Assembly (NCBI RefSeq): GCF_024171645.1
Contig: NZ_JALKAC010000010.1
Coordinates: 124,001 to 188,000 of the forward strand
Direction: 5' to 3'
Source of the DNA: Flavobacterium sp. HSC-32F16
GTDB taxonomy: Bacteria > Bacteroidota > Bacteroidia > Flavobacteriales > Flavobacteriaceae
Length of the DNA stretch: 64,000 nucleotides
A program made the position numbers and the translations under genes. The notes under the pieces were generated by a model, which did no database searches, was not told the DNA's origin, and was given only the letters and a program-made list of their open reading frames with translations. Position 1 is the stretch's first letter. Each line of letters starts with the position of its first letter. Of this stretch, positions 27,831-37,500 are shown in pieces.

Positions 27831-27914
27831 TCCCGATAATTATCGGGAGAGGAGCCCGCAGTAAAAAAACTAATTTTTCCTGCCAGAAAACAGTCGACTC
27901 CCGAAGCATCGGGA
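27831..27914. repeat. Cluster of CCCGA/TCGGG palindromes upstream of the CNNM-type gene
   Basis: TCCCGATAAT-TATCGGGA (27831-27848) is a near-complete palindrome, and TCCCGA-AGCA-TCGGGA (27899-27914) copies the element at 15015. GCCCGAT (27823) and GAGCCCGC (27852) lie beside them. No gene is seen between 27759 and 27984. Confidence 0.55.
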
Positions 27915-27984
27915 TAAGCTCGTTTAATGGTTTGGAAAAATAGTTTTTTTAGTGAGGACTTGTAACGTACAGCTGGATCAGCTT

Positions 27985-28557
27985 CTACAAATTATCTATA
28001 ACTGACGTTAAGCGCTCTGTAATTTCTTTTACTTCTCCTATACCGTCTACTGCATGAAACTTACCTTGTTCTTTGTAGTATCCGATTAGTGGAGCTGTCT
28101 TTTCATTGTATTCCTGATATCTTACACGAATTTTTTCTTCGTCCTGATCATCTGCTCTTCCGCTTGTTTTTCCTCTTTCAAGTAAACGTGCTACTAAAAT
28201 TTCGTCATCAGCCTCTAAAGCAATTGTTGCGGTTACGCTTGAACCAATTGTTGGCAAAAATTTATCCAAAGCTTCAGCCTGATCTAAAGTTCTTGGATAT
28301 CCGTCGAATAAAAATCCTGCAGTATCCGGATGTTTTTTTACTTCGTCAATTAACATTGCGGTTGTTACTTCGCACGGAACTAATTCTCCGTTGTCCATAA
28401 AAACTCTTGCTTTTTTACCTAGTTCAGTATCATTTTTTAAATTAAAACGGAAAATATCTCCTGTTGAAAGGTGCGTTAAATTGTATTTTTCTTTTAAAAA
28501 TTCTGCCTGAGTTCCTTTTCCTGCTCCTGGCTTTCCAAATAAAACAATGTTAATCAT
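27985..28557 (-). CDS. adk: Adenylate kinase
   Basis: This 190-residue protein has the P-loop FGKPGAGKGTQ (8-17), the AMP-binding THLSTGDIFR segment, FLFDGYPRTLDQAEAL, and ARLLERGKTSGRADDQDEE with a short LID rather than the long zinc-type LID. Adk interconverts ATP plus AMP and two ADP in the cytoplasm. It follows hpt by 75 bases on the same strand, so the two nucleotide-metabolism genes are probably co-transcribed. Confidence 0.96.
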   Translation of the reverse strand: MINIVLFGKPGAGKGTQAEFLKEKYNLTHLSTGDIFRFNLKNDTELGKKARVFMDNGELVPCEVTTAMLIDEVKKHPDTAGFLFDGYPRTLDQAEALDKFLPTIGSSVTATIALEADDEILVARLLERGKTSGRADDQDEEKIRVRYQEYNEKTAPLIGYYKEQGKFHAVDGIGEVKEITERLTSVIDNL

Positions 28558-28632
28558 AATACGTTTGAGTTGTGTGACTTCTTATTTTTTGAAGAAGTTT
28601 AAAATGAATATATAGTTGTGTTTTGTTTAATA

Positions 28633-29163
28633 TTATTCTGCTAATTTGTATATTTCGGTCAGGTTTCGTCCAAGACCATCATAGTCTAATCCGTAACCCA
28701 CAATAAATTTATTCGGGATTCTGATTCCGATATAATCTATTTTAATGTCTTTTTTATAGGCTTCCGGTTTAAAGAACAAAGTTGCCACTTTAAAGTGTTT
28801 TACATTTTGTGCTTTAAATAAATTTTTCAATTCTTCCAGCGTATTTCCTGTATCGATAATATCTTCGATTATTACAACAGTTCTGCCTGTTAAATCCTGA
28901 TTGATTCCAATTAATTCTTTAACTGAATTTGTTGTTTCAGTTCCTTCATAAGAGGCCATTTTAATGAATGAAACCTCGCATGGGCTTTTATACTTTTTCA
29001 GGAAATCAGAAACCACCATAAAGGCCCCATTCAAAACTCCAATAAAAATTGGTGTATCATCTCCAAAATCATCTTCTACCTGAGCCACTAATTTAGTTAA
29101 AGCAAAATCAATTTCTTTAGCCGAAATAAACGGAACAAATTGTTTATCGTGAAGTTGTATCAT
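28633..29163 (-). CDS. hpt: Hypoxanthine phosphoribosyltransferase
   Basis: From the ATG at 29163 the protein is 176 residues. It has the type I phosphoribosyltransferase motif VVIIEDIIDTGNTLEEL, the PPi loop VSFIKMASYEGTE, and a hood ending VGYGLDYDGLGRN. It salvages hypoxanthine or guanine with PRPP. An in-frame ATG at 29190 lies inside the predicted -7 element TATCTTTG (29188-29195), which argues for the shorter start MIQLHDKQF. Confidence 0.93.
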   Translation of the reverse strand: MIQLHDKQFVPFISAKEIDFALTKLVAQVEDDFGDDTPIFIGVLNGAFMVVSDFLKKYKSPCEVSFIKMASYEGTETTNSVKELIGINQDLTGRTVVIIEDIIDTGNTLEELKNLFKAQNVKHFKVATLFFKPEAYKKDIKIDYIGIRIPNKFIVGYGLDYDGLGRNLTEIYKLAE

Positions 29164-29187
29164 TATTTTTAAATTTAAAATAATGGA

Positions 29188-29195
29188 CAAAGATA
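29188..29195 (-). promoter_or_regulatory. Candidate -7 element of hpt-adk
   Basis: TATCTTTG on the minus strand matches TAnnTTTG, 24 nt before the preferred hpt start. No good -33 TTG is placed at 17-23 nt. Confidence 0.45.
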
Positions 29196-29372
29196 CAGAA
29201 TTACAACCAAACTGTAAGTATCAAAAATACACTGTAAGTACATTTTTATGCATGAAGAGTATATTTAATTTTAACAATGTTAAATATCAGTTAATAATTA
29301 CAAATTCTTTTAAGTCGCTATTTTTAAAATCACTAAATTGTTGTTGAAAAATCATTTAACTCCAAAATACCA

Positions 29373-30647
29373 ATGAAGAAATCCTCACCATTATTTTCTA
29401 TATCCTTATTAATTTTAATGACTGCCTGTAACGGGCAAGTTAAAAAAGAAGAAAAAGAAGCGCTGGCAAAACAGCCTGGAAATACCGTAAAAACTGCTGT
29501 TGGCGACATCACGCTTCCGCCTCCTTATGCTACTGAATCTAAAACGAACAACAGCAAAGTTATTGGATGGCCAAACGGAATTACTCCAAAAGCTCCGGAA
29601 GGTTTTACGGTTACGAAATTTGCCGATGGTTTTGAAAACCCGCGTTGGACTTATATCGCACCAAACGAAGATATTTTTGTTGTTGAAAGCGGTACTCGAG
29701 CCAGTAAAAACCAAATTACAGTTTTGCGCGATAAAGACAAAGACGGAAAATTTGAAACTCGTGAAGTTTTCATTAAGGACCTCAACAAACCTTTTGGAAT
29801 GCTGGTTTTAAAAGACTTTTTCTATATTGCCAATACTGATGGTTTATACCGTTATCCTTATAAAAATAATCCGCTCAAACTGGAAACAAAAGGCGAAAAA
29901 ATCCTTGAACTTCCTGCAGGTGGTTACAACAATCACTGGACACGAAATTTATTAGCGAGTCCTGATGGTTCTAAAATTTATGTTTCTGTTGGTTCCGGAA
30001 GTAATGTTGGCGAAAACGGAATGGATAAAGAAGTTCGCCGTGCGGCTATTTTAGAAATTAATCCTGATGGAACGGGCGAAAAAACTTTCGCATCAGGGCT
30101 TCGAAATCCTGTAGGAATGGATTGGAATCCTGTAAACAAAGAACTTTGGACGGCTGTAAATGAACGCGACGAATTGGGCGATGATCTGGTTCCGGATTAT
30201 ATTACGAGTGTAAAAAGAGATGGTTTTTATGGATGGCCTTATTCTTATTTTGGAAGTATTCCAGATCCAAGACTGAAAGGCGAACGTAAAGATTTAGTCG
30301 AAAAAGCAATTGTGCCTGATGTTCCGGTTGGTCCGCATACGGCTTCGCTTGGATTGGCTTTTTACACGAAAGATGCTTTCCCTGCGAAATATAAAAATGG
30401 TGCTTTCGTAGGACAGCACGGATCTTGGAACCGTTCTAAAATTTCAGGTTATAAAGTGCTGTTTGTTCCTTTTAAAGATGGAAAACCTTCGGGAAAACCG
30501 GAAGATTTTTTAACCGGTTTTATTTCTGATCAAAATAAAGCTGAAGTTTACGGGCGTCCGGTTGCAGTTACTGTTACAAAAGACGGATCGCTTTTAGTGA
30601 ATGATGACAGCGGGAATACGATTTGGAAAATTTCAGCTAAAAAATAA
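29373..30647 (+). CDS. Sorbosone-dehydrogenase-like (PQQ-type beta-propeller) lipoprotein
   Basis: The protein has 424 residues with a lipoprotein signal ending TAC (Cys19). A glucose/sorbosone dehydrogenase beta-propeller follows: GFTVTKFADGFENPRW, YVSVGSGSNVGENGMDKEVRRAAILEI, ASGLRNPVGMDWNP, ELWTAVNERDELGDD, and GAFVGQHGSWNRS near the end. Relatives bind PQQ or heme and oxidise sugars in the periplasm, but many members have no proven activity. Gene neighbours do not help, since the next gene is a TonB receptor 215 bases away. Confidence 0.85.
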   Translation: MKKSSPLFSISLLILMTACNGQVKKEEKEALAKQPGNTVKTAVGDITLPPPYATESKTNNSKVIGWPNGITPKAPEGFTVTKFADGFENPRWTYIAPNEDIFVVESGTRASKNQITVLRDKDKDGKFETREVFIKDLNKPFGMLVLKDFFYIANTDGLYRYPYKNNPLKLETKGEKILELPAGGYNNHWTRNLLASPDGSKIYVSVGSGSNVGENGMDKEVRRAAILEINPDGTGEKTFASGLRNPVGMDWNPVNKELWTAVNERDELGDDLVPDYITSVKRDGFYGWPYSYFGSIPDPRLKGERKDLVEKAIVPDVPVGPHTASLGLAFYTKDAFPAKYKNGAFVGQHGSWNRSKISGYKVLFVPFKDGKPSGKPEDFLTGFISDQNKAEVYGRPVAVTVTKDGSLLVNDDSGNTIWKISAKK

Positions 30648-30694
30648 ATTCCATCCTTACAGCTCTGTCGGGACAAATTCTTTACAGATAATTG

Positions 30695-30833
30695 AAACAC
30701 ATAGAAACATAGATTTTTAGCTTAAAAAGAAGTTGTTGAATAAAAACCTGTTTTTACACATAGACTGCTATGTGAATCTAAAATAAGTGAAACGCCTTTT
30801 TTGCCTCAATCAATACTATGTTTCTACGTGTTT
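30695..30833. repeat. Inverted-repeat-bounded intergenic element (MITE-like)
   Basis: AAACACATAGAAACATAG (30695-30712) and its inverted copy (30816-30833, one mismatch) bound about 140 bases. In the middle CACATAG and CTATGTG form another palindrome (30757-30774). No open frame lies inside. Confidence 0.55.
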
Positions 30834-30862
30834 TAAAACTACGCCATTAATTCAGCCTTTTT

Positions 30863-32953
30863 ATGATCTTAAAAAAATATTGTTTTTTTCTTTTTGTGTT
30901 TCTTGTTTTTCAAAACATTGAAGCGCAGAAAAAAGAAGGCAAAAGAATTGATTCTGTTAAAACAGAAAAACTGAAAGAAGTTATCATCAGTTCTCTTCAT
31001 ATTGATAACAATTTATTAAACACTCCGGCTTCGATTGGGATTCTTTCCAAAAAAGATTTGCTGCAAAATAACACGACTGATATTACAACGGTTATCAATA
31101 CAATTCCGGGTGTTTTTATGCAGTCTTCTAATTTTACTACAACCCGAATTTCGATTCGCGGCATTGGTGCACGAACTACTTATGGAACGAATAAAATTCG
31201 AGCTTTTTACGGCAGTATCCCTTTGACTTCTGGAAACAGCGAAACGGTTATTGATGATATTGACCTTGAAAACCTCAACCAAATTGAAATTATTAAAGGA
31301 CCGCTTTCGAGTGTTTATGGTGCAGGTTTGGGCGGTGCGATTTTAATTTCACCCCAACTTTCTAAAAACGGAAATCAAAGTGCGGGAATAAGTTCGGTTT
31401 TTGGCTCTTTTGGTTTATTAAAAAACAGCCTGAATTTTGGTTTAGATGAAAAATCAGGAAGTTTAAATATTAGTTATCATAATTTAAAAACCGACGGCTG
31501 GCGGGAAAACAGTGCATACAAACGTGAAGGAATTACACTTGCAGGTGAATTATTCAGAAAGAAAAACAGCAAACTGACTTACTTTTCAAATTATACGTAT
31601 TTAAAAGCTTTTATTCCGAGTTCGATAAATAAAAATGCTTTTGAAAATAATCCAGAATCTGGCGCGCCAACTTGGGTCGCTTCAAAAGGATATAAAGAAT
31701 ACAAATCGACTTTAGGCGGATTGGCTTATGATTTTTCAATCAATGAAAATTTAAAAAATTCTACTTCGGTTTTCATCAATTATAAAGACAGCAACGAGCC
31801 GAGGCCTTTTGATATTTTACGCCAATATACTTTTGCAACGGGCGCAAGAACACAATTTTCTGGAAATTTTAAAATTGGAAAAATCAAAAATAACTTTATT
31901 ACCGGAATTGAATATTTTACGGATGCATATAAAGGCAATACTTTCCAAAACCTGTATCAGCAAAATAATGGTTTGGGAAGTCTGCAAGGAAATCAGCTTA
32001 CCGAAACGGGACAGAAAAGACATTTCTACAATATCTTTTCTCAATTACGAACTTTACTTTCGGAACAATTTGAAATTCAGGCTGGTTTGAATTACAATAA
32101 AACAAATTTCAGCCTTGATAATTATAACGAAACCTCAAAACAGAAATATAGTTATGATGGAATTTTTTCTCCGCAATTGTCTTTATTGTTTAAACCAAAT
32201 TCACAGCAGACTTTATATTTTTCTGTAAGCCGAGGATTTTCTCTGCCTGCAACAGAAGAAACGCTTACAACTGAAGGAACAATTAATACGAGTATAAAAC
32301 CTGAAAACGGTTATAATTTTGAAGTTGGCGGAAAATTCTACTTCTTCAATAAAAAGCTTTACACGGAAATTGCAATTTATAGAATGGAAATTAAAGATTT
32401 ATTGGTCGCAAAACGAGTTGGCGATGATCAATATGTAGGTTTAAATGCCGGAAAAACATTTCATCAGGGAGCTGAAATCACTTTAAATCATAATTGGCAA
32501 ATGAATCGTTTTCTTTCTCTAAATTCTTATTTGTCCGGATCTCTGGGGAATTATGAATTTAAAGATTTTGTGGACAGCGGTAATGATTATTCTGGTAACA
32601 AACTAACGGGAGTTGCGCCGCAAAAAATTAATATTGGTGTAACATTGAATACCAATTTTGGTGCTTATTTTAGTGCCGATTATCAATTTGTTGGTGAAAT
32701 TCAGATGAACGATGCCAATACTGCTTATTCTGATTCATATACTATTCTTAATTTAAAAACGGGGTATCGATTTGAAATTTTACAAGGTTTAACCAGTCAT
32801 TTTGCTGTTGGGGTAAACAATGTGACAAATGAGAAATATGCTTCGCTGATACTGCCCAATGCTGTGCCAACGGGAAACTCAGCTCCAAGATATTATTATC
32901 CTGGGCTTCCTGTAAATTATTACGGAACTGTATCCTTAAATTATTTATTTTAG
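30863..32953 (+). CDS. TonB-dependent outer membrane receptor (non-SusC type)
   Basis: This is a 696-residue receptor with a signal peptide (about 1-21, NIEAQ). The plug domain (about 50-165) has NTPASIGILSKKDL, TTRISIRGIGARTTYG and IEIIKGPLSSVYGAGLGGAILI. The barrel ends YYGTVSLNYLF, and the penultimate strands carry FAVGVNNVTNEKYAS, typical of siderophore or vitamin receptors such as the FhuA/FecA group. There is no carboxypeptidase-like domain and no SusD partner. The substrate is not evident. The next gene begins directly after the stop codon, so the two are co-transcribed. Confidence 0.92.
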   Translation: MILKKYCFFLFVFLVFQNIEAQKKEGKRIDSVKTEKLKEVIISSLHIDNNLLNTPASIGILSKKDLLQNNTTDITTVINTIPGVFMQSSNFTTTRISIRGIGARTTYGTNKIRAFYGSIPLTSGNSETVIDDIDLENLNQIEIIKGPLSSVYGAGLGGAILISPQLSKNGNQSAGISSVFGSFGLLKNSLNFGLDEKSGSLNISYHNLKTDGWRENSAYKREGITLAGELFRKKNSKLTYFSNYTYLKAFIPSSINKNAFENNPESGAPTWVASKGYKEYKSTLGGLAYDFSINENLKNSTSVFINYKDSNEPRPFDILRQYTFATGARTQFSGNFKIGKIKNNFITGIEYFTDAYKGNTFQNLYQQNNGLGSLQGNQLTETGQKRHFYNIFSQLRTLLSEQFEIQAGLNYNKTNFSLDNYNETSKQKYSYDGIFSPQLSLLFKPNSQQTLYFSVSRGFSLPATEETLTTEGTINTSIKPENGYNFEVGGKFYFFNKKLYTEIAIYRMEIKDLLVAKRVGDDQYVGLNAGKTFHQGAEITLNHNWQMNRFLSLNSYLSGSLGNYEFKDFVDSGNDYSGNKLTGVAPQKINIGVTLNTNFGAYFSADYQFVGEIQMNDANTAYSDSYTILNLKTGYRFEILQGLTSHFAVGVNNVTNEKYASLILPNAVPTGNSAPRYYYPGLPVNYYGTVSLNYLF

Positions 32954-33538
32954 ATGTATGAAATCAAATCAAAACCAAAAAAAATGCTTTCTGAATTACA
33001 GGAAAAACTAGATTATGTAAGTGCTTATCGTGAAAACCGTTTAAAGTGCGCACAAGATGTTCTTGAAAATCCACATTTATTTAATGAATTGGTTTTAATT
33101 TGTTTTTCACCCGAAGACAAAAACAATCATAAAGCCTGCTGGATTTTAGAATTTGTATCGTATGAAGAACTAATCTGGCTGCAGCCTCATCTTGATTTTT
33201 TCTGTTCTAATTTAAAGGTTTTAAAAGATGAAAGTTCGCTTAGGCCAATTGCAAAAGTGGTACAGCTTTTAGTCAAATCGCATTATAAGAAAAACGAAAA
33301 CAGCATTTTTTTATCTGAAGAAAATCTCCAGGATTGTATCGAAGCTAGTTTTGACTGGCTGATAAGCAATGTAAAAGTGGCTACAAAAGCGTATTCTATA
33401 AGAACTTTACATGTTCTTGGAAATCATTATGACTGGATTCATCCGGAACTTCAAATTATTTTGAATAAAGAGTATGGAGATCATTCTGCCGCCTACAAAG
33501 CTGTTGCGCGAGAGGTTTTGAAGAAAATAGAAAAGTAA
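32954..33538 (+). CDS. Alpha-helical protein of unknown function
   Basis: This 194-residue soluble protein has no signal peptide and is built of helices with a HEAT-like rhythm (NPHLFNELVLICF, HKACWILEFVSYEELIWLQPHLDFF, VATKAYSIRTLHVLGN). The start may be the ATG directly after the receptor stop or the Met ten codons later (32984). It shares a transcript with the upstream TonB receptor and is followed by a terminator. I do not recognise a family with confidence. Confidence 0.75.
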   Translation: MYEIKSKPKKMLSELQEKLDYVSAYRENRLKCAQDVLENPHLFNELVLICFSPEDKNNHKACWILEFVSYEELIWLQPHLDFFCSNLKVLKDESSLRPIAKVVQLLVKSHYKKNENSIFLSEENLQDCIEASFDWLISNVKVATKAYSIRTLHVLGNHYDWIHPELQIILNKEYGDHSAAYKAVAREVLKKIEK

Positions 33539-33546
33539 TAAAAATC

Positions 33547-33580
33547 AAAAGAGGGCATCTGTAGGTGATGCCCTCTTTTT
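33547..33580 (+). terminator. Rho-independent terminator
   Basis: AAAAGAGGGCATC and GATGCCCTCTTTT form a 13-bp stem around a 7-nt loop, followed by T. It ends the TonB receptor operon. Confidence 0.9.
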
Positions 33581-33633
33581 ACACTACTCATAAATAAAAC
33601 TAAACTTCACTTTAGAAACTTTCTAGTTGGGGA

Positions 33634-34521
33634 CTAAAATTTAAAGCGAAGAAAAAATTCGTTAGAGTTTTTAGAACTTGCCATTACTTTACCAGTGTTG
33701 GCTTCATAAGCATATCCAAAAGTTAAATGCTGACTAATTGTTATTGCTGCAATTCCTGCATAAGCATTATTGACTCTGTAACTTCCGCCAATTTCAAAAA
33801 ACTCCTGAATTTGAAGCATTAAATTAAGATCTAAAGAAATAGGCGCACCATTTACATATCTCGCCATGAAAGATGGTTTCAAGAGTAATAAAGTGGTTGT
33901 TTCAAGATCAAAATTGTAACCACTGCTTAAATAAACGTGCGGTTTGTCTGTAGCAACAGCGGCGTATCCGTCTTTATCTTTTGCTCGTTCTGTATTTAAT
34001 ATTCTTGGCACAGAAAGCGAAACAAAATATTTATCATTTTTCAACAAAGCTCCTACTCCAACATTTGGATTAAATTGATTGATATTGGTTAAGGCTGGAT
34101 CTGACTGCGGAATATAGGTTTCTAAACCCGATGTATTTACATTGTAGAAATTTCCTCCTGCTTTAATTCCCAAATATAAATCGGTAAGGGCACCAACCTG
34201 AAGTTTATACGAAAAATCAATTCCTAACTGGGTTTGTTTTTCGATAAAGGTTTTATCATATACCATAGAAATTCCTATTCCTATTTTTTCTCCAATTGGT
34301 GTTCCAAAAGATACGGCTTGTGTTTCTGGAGCATTTTCGATTCCTGTCCATTGTTTACGGAATGTAGTCGACAAAATAGTTTCTCTGTCTGCACCTGCAT
34401 AAGCCGGATTTATAACGTTCATTTGGTAACGATACGCTGTTAAAATAGTTTCCTGCTGAGCAAAAAGCATACTACTAAAAAGTAGTAATGCTCCCGCCAA
34501 TATATTTTTAATTATTTTCAT
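33634..34521 (-). CDS. PorP/SprF-family type IX secretion membrane protein
   Basis: The protein has 295 residues with a signal peptide (about 1-21, MLFAQ). The family pattern is clear: TAYRYQMNVINPAYAGADRE at the start, FRKQWTGIENAPETQAVSFGTPI, strands such as KYFVSLSVPRIL and a barrel ending FFLRFKF. SprF-type proteins are needed to secrete or attach partner adhesins that have the gliding-type (type B) C-terminal domain. This gene starts 19 bases after the large adhesin gene upstream on the same strand, the usual partner order, so it most likely serves that adhesin. Confidence 0.93.
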   Translation of the reverse strand: MKIIKNILAGALLLFSSMLFAQQETILTAYRYQMNVINPAYAGADRETILSTTFRKQWTGIENAPETQAVSFGTPIGEKIGIGISMVYDKTFIEKQTQLGIDFSYKLQVGALTDLYLGIKAGGNFYNVNTSGLETYIPQSDPALTNINQFNPNVGVGALLKNDKYFVSLSVPRILNTERAKDKDGYAAVATDKPHVYLSSGYNFDLETTTLLLLKPSFMARYVNGAPISLDLNLMLQIQEFFEIGGSYRVNNAYAGIAAITISQHLTFGYAYEANTGKVMASSKNSNEFFLRFKF

Positions 34522-34540
34522 TTCTAAAATTTTATTTTAA

Positions 34541-37500
34541 TTACCTGTTAATGTAAATCCAGCCTTGCTTATCAATTGTTCCGTTTCCATCTAAATCTAT
34601 TTGATAGAAATAAGAGCTCGCTGCAGGTAAAGTACTGGCATTTCCTTTCGCACGTCCATCCCAATCATTTTGGTAATTTCTGGCAGTAAATACCTCAGCT
34701 CCCCAACGGTTGAAAACACGAACTATAGAATTAGGATAATTTTCAATATTAGAAATAACCCAGGTATCATTAATACCATCACCGTTTGGAGTAAAAGCTT
34801 CGGAAATATTCATTTGATCTTTATCGCAGGCATCTCCAATTCCGTTATGATTGCGATCTTCCTGATATGGATTTGCCGTAATTGGGCAATTATCATTAAC
34901 ATCCAGAATTCCGTCATTGTCATCATCAGGGTCACAATTGTCTAAAACTCCGTCTTTATCATTATCTCCAAAGGTATTTCTAACCGTAACTGCAGCACTT
35001 ACAGAAGAGGCATTACCATTTTTATCTGTAATTGTCAAAACAACCGTGTTAACTCCAACATTCGTACAATCAAAAGAGCTCTTACTAAGACTCATAGAAG
35101 CAATTCCGCAATTGTCAGAACTTCCGTTATTGATTTCGTTTGCTGTAATTGAAGCATTTCCGGCGTCGTCAAGATCAATTGTTATGTTTCGCGCTTGTGC
35201 CGTTGGAAGTACAACATCCTGAACGGTTACAATTGCAATTTCTGTTGCAATATTTCCGTTCACGTCAGTAACTTTAAGTGTTACTTCATTTTCACCAACG
35301 TTACTGCAGTTAAAAGTATTTGGAGAAACTGTTATTGCTGTAATTCCGCAATTATCTGAACTTCCGTTATCAATTTGAGCTGCAGTAATTGATGCCTTCC
35401 CTGAAGCATCAAGCTGAATTGTCAGATCCTGAGTTAATACAACAGGAGCAATTTTGTCCTGAACAGTAACTGTCGCTGTGCGAGAAGAAATATTTCCATG
35501 AATATCTGTTACTTTTAAAGTAACTGTATTCGCACCAACATTTGCACAAGTAAATGAAGTTTTATCTAATTCTATTTTGTCAATTCCACAATTATCAGAT
35601 GAATTGTTGTTTACATCAGAAACCTGAATTACTGCATTTCCAGAAGCATCAAGTTGAGCTGTGAAATTTTTTGTAATTACAGTTGGCAGTATATTATCTA
35701 TTACCGTTACAGTTTGAGTTACTGTTACAGCGGCATTTCCATTAGCATCGCTTACATTCCATGTGATTGTAGTAACCCCTGCAGGATAAACATCTGTTAG
35801 TAATTTTGCATCACTTCTTACTCCGCTTGGACTTCCAACTGTACAATTATCTGTTGCTGCTGCCGAAACTGTTACGTTTGCGCCACAAACTCCTGAATCT
35901 GTATTTACAGTTTGATCTCCGTTTGAAGCAATTACCGGAATTTCGTTATCTGTTACTGTTATAGTTTGAGTTACTGCTGTTGCAGCATTTCCATTAGCGT
36001 CGCTTACATTCCATGTGATTGTAGTAATTCCAACAGGGTAAACATCTGTCAGTAATTTTGCATCACTTCTCACTCCGCTTGGACTTCCAACTGTACAATT
36101 ATCTGTTGCTGCTGCCGAAACTGTTACGCTTGCGCCACAAACTCCTGAATCTGTATTTACAGTTTTATTTCCGTTTGAAGCAATTACCGGAATTTCGTTA
36201 TCTGCTACCGTTATAGTTTGAGTTACAGCCGTTGCAGCATTTCCATTAGCATCACTTACATTCCATGTGATTGTAGTAATTCCAACAGGATAAACATCTG
36301 TTAGTAATTTTGCATCACTTCTTACTCCGCTTGGACTTCCAACTGTACAATTATCTGTTGCTGCTGCCGAAACTGTTACGTTTGCGCCACAAACTCCTGA
36401 ATCTGTATTTACAGTTTGATCTCCGTTTGAAGCAATTACCGGAATTTCGTTATCTGTTACCGTTATAGTTTGAGTTACTGCTGTTGCAGCATTTCCATTA
36501 GCGTCGCTTACATTCCAGGTTATTGTTGTATTTCCTACAGGGTAAACATCTGTTAGTAATTTTGCATCACTTCTTACTCCGCTTGGACTTCCAACTGTAC
36601 AATTATCTGTTGCTGCTGCCGAAACTGTTACGTTTGCGCCACAAACTCCTGAATCTGTATTTACAGTTTGATCTCCGTTTGAGGTAATAACAGGAATTTG
36701 ATTATCTGTTACTACAACATCAAATGATGAAGTTGAACTATTCCCGTTAACATCGGTAGCTCTAAATGTGTTTGTTGTTTTCCCTAAAGGAAAAACGCTT
36801 CCACTTGGCAAACCTGCAATTTGAACAACAACAGGATTACTATCGCAATTATCTGTAGCTGCTATAACACTGTCTTCTATTTCAAATTCAACAGTTAGAG
36901 TTTGAGAGATTCCAAAACACGTCGCTGTTCCTGCACCTCCCCAGTTGCTGTTACCGCTGCCAATACAAGGCCGAACGACATAATCACCAGAATTACAGTC
37001 GCAAACATTTCCAGATAAAGAAGCATTTAACTCAATACCGCTGCCGCATTGCCCTGTCACCCAAGTTCTGCTTCCATTAACTACAGAGACAAAAGTACCT
37101 GTACGGAGTCCATTTGCAATTTGTAAAATTTTTGCCGGATCATTTATCGAAACTCCAATAGGATCTGAAGATCCTTTTATAGTTAGTTTTTTATAGCTTA
37201 AAGTTGGAAGTAATTGAGACAAAAATCCATTCCAATTACCACAACTTGACGAGGCTTGACCTTGAGTAAAAGATTCTGAAAAAACTATTTTAGTTGTTTC
37301 AGGATAATTAACCACTGCACCACATGATCCAGAGTCAGTCGTTTTTGTGATATTAGCCAAAGGGCTGAAAACAGGAGCCGTATTATCTATGGGAACAATC
37401 GTAAAGGATACTGTCATTGCAACACTATTTCCATCAGTTACAGTTACATTATAAGTTCCTTTTGTAAGATTAGATGCAGTTGAAGTGCTGCTGACATTTG

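Noticed and set aside
35695..36714. Repeat array that might be non-coding
   Set aside because: The period is 252 bp and in frame, and the product is a standard HYR module, so it is a protein repeat.
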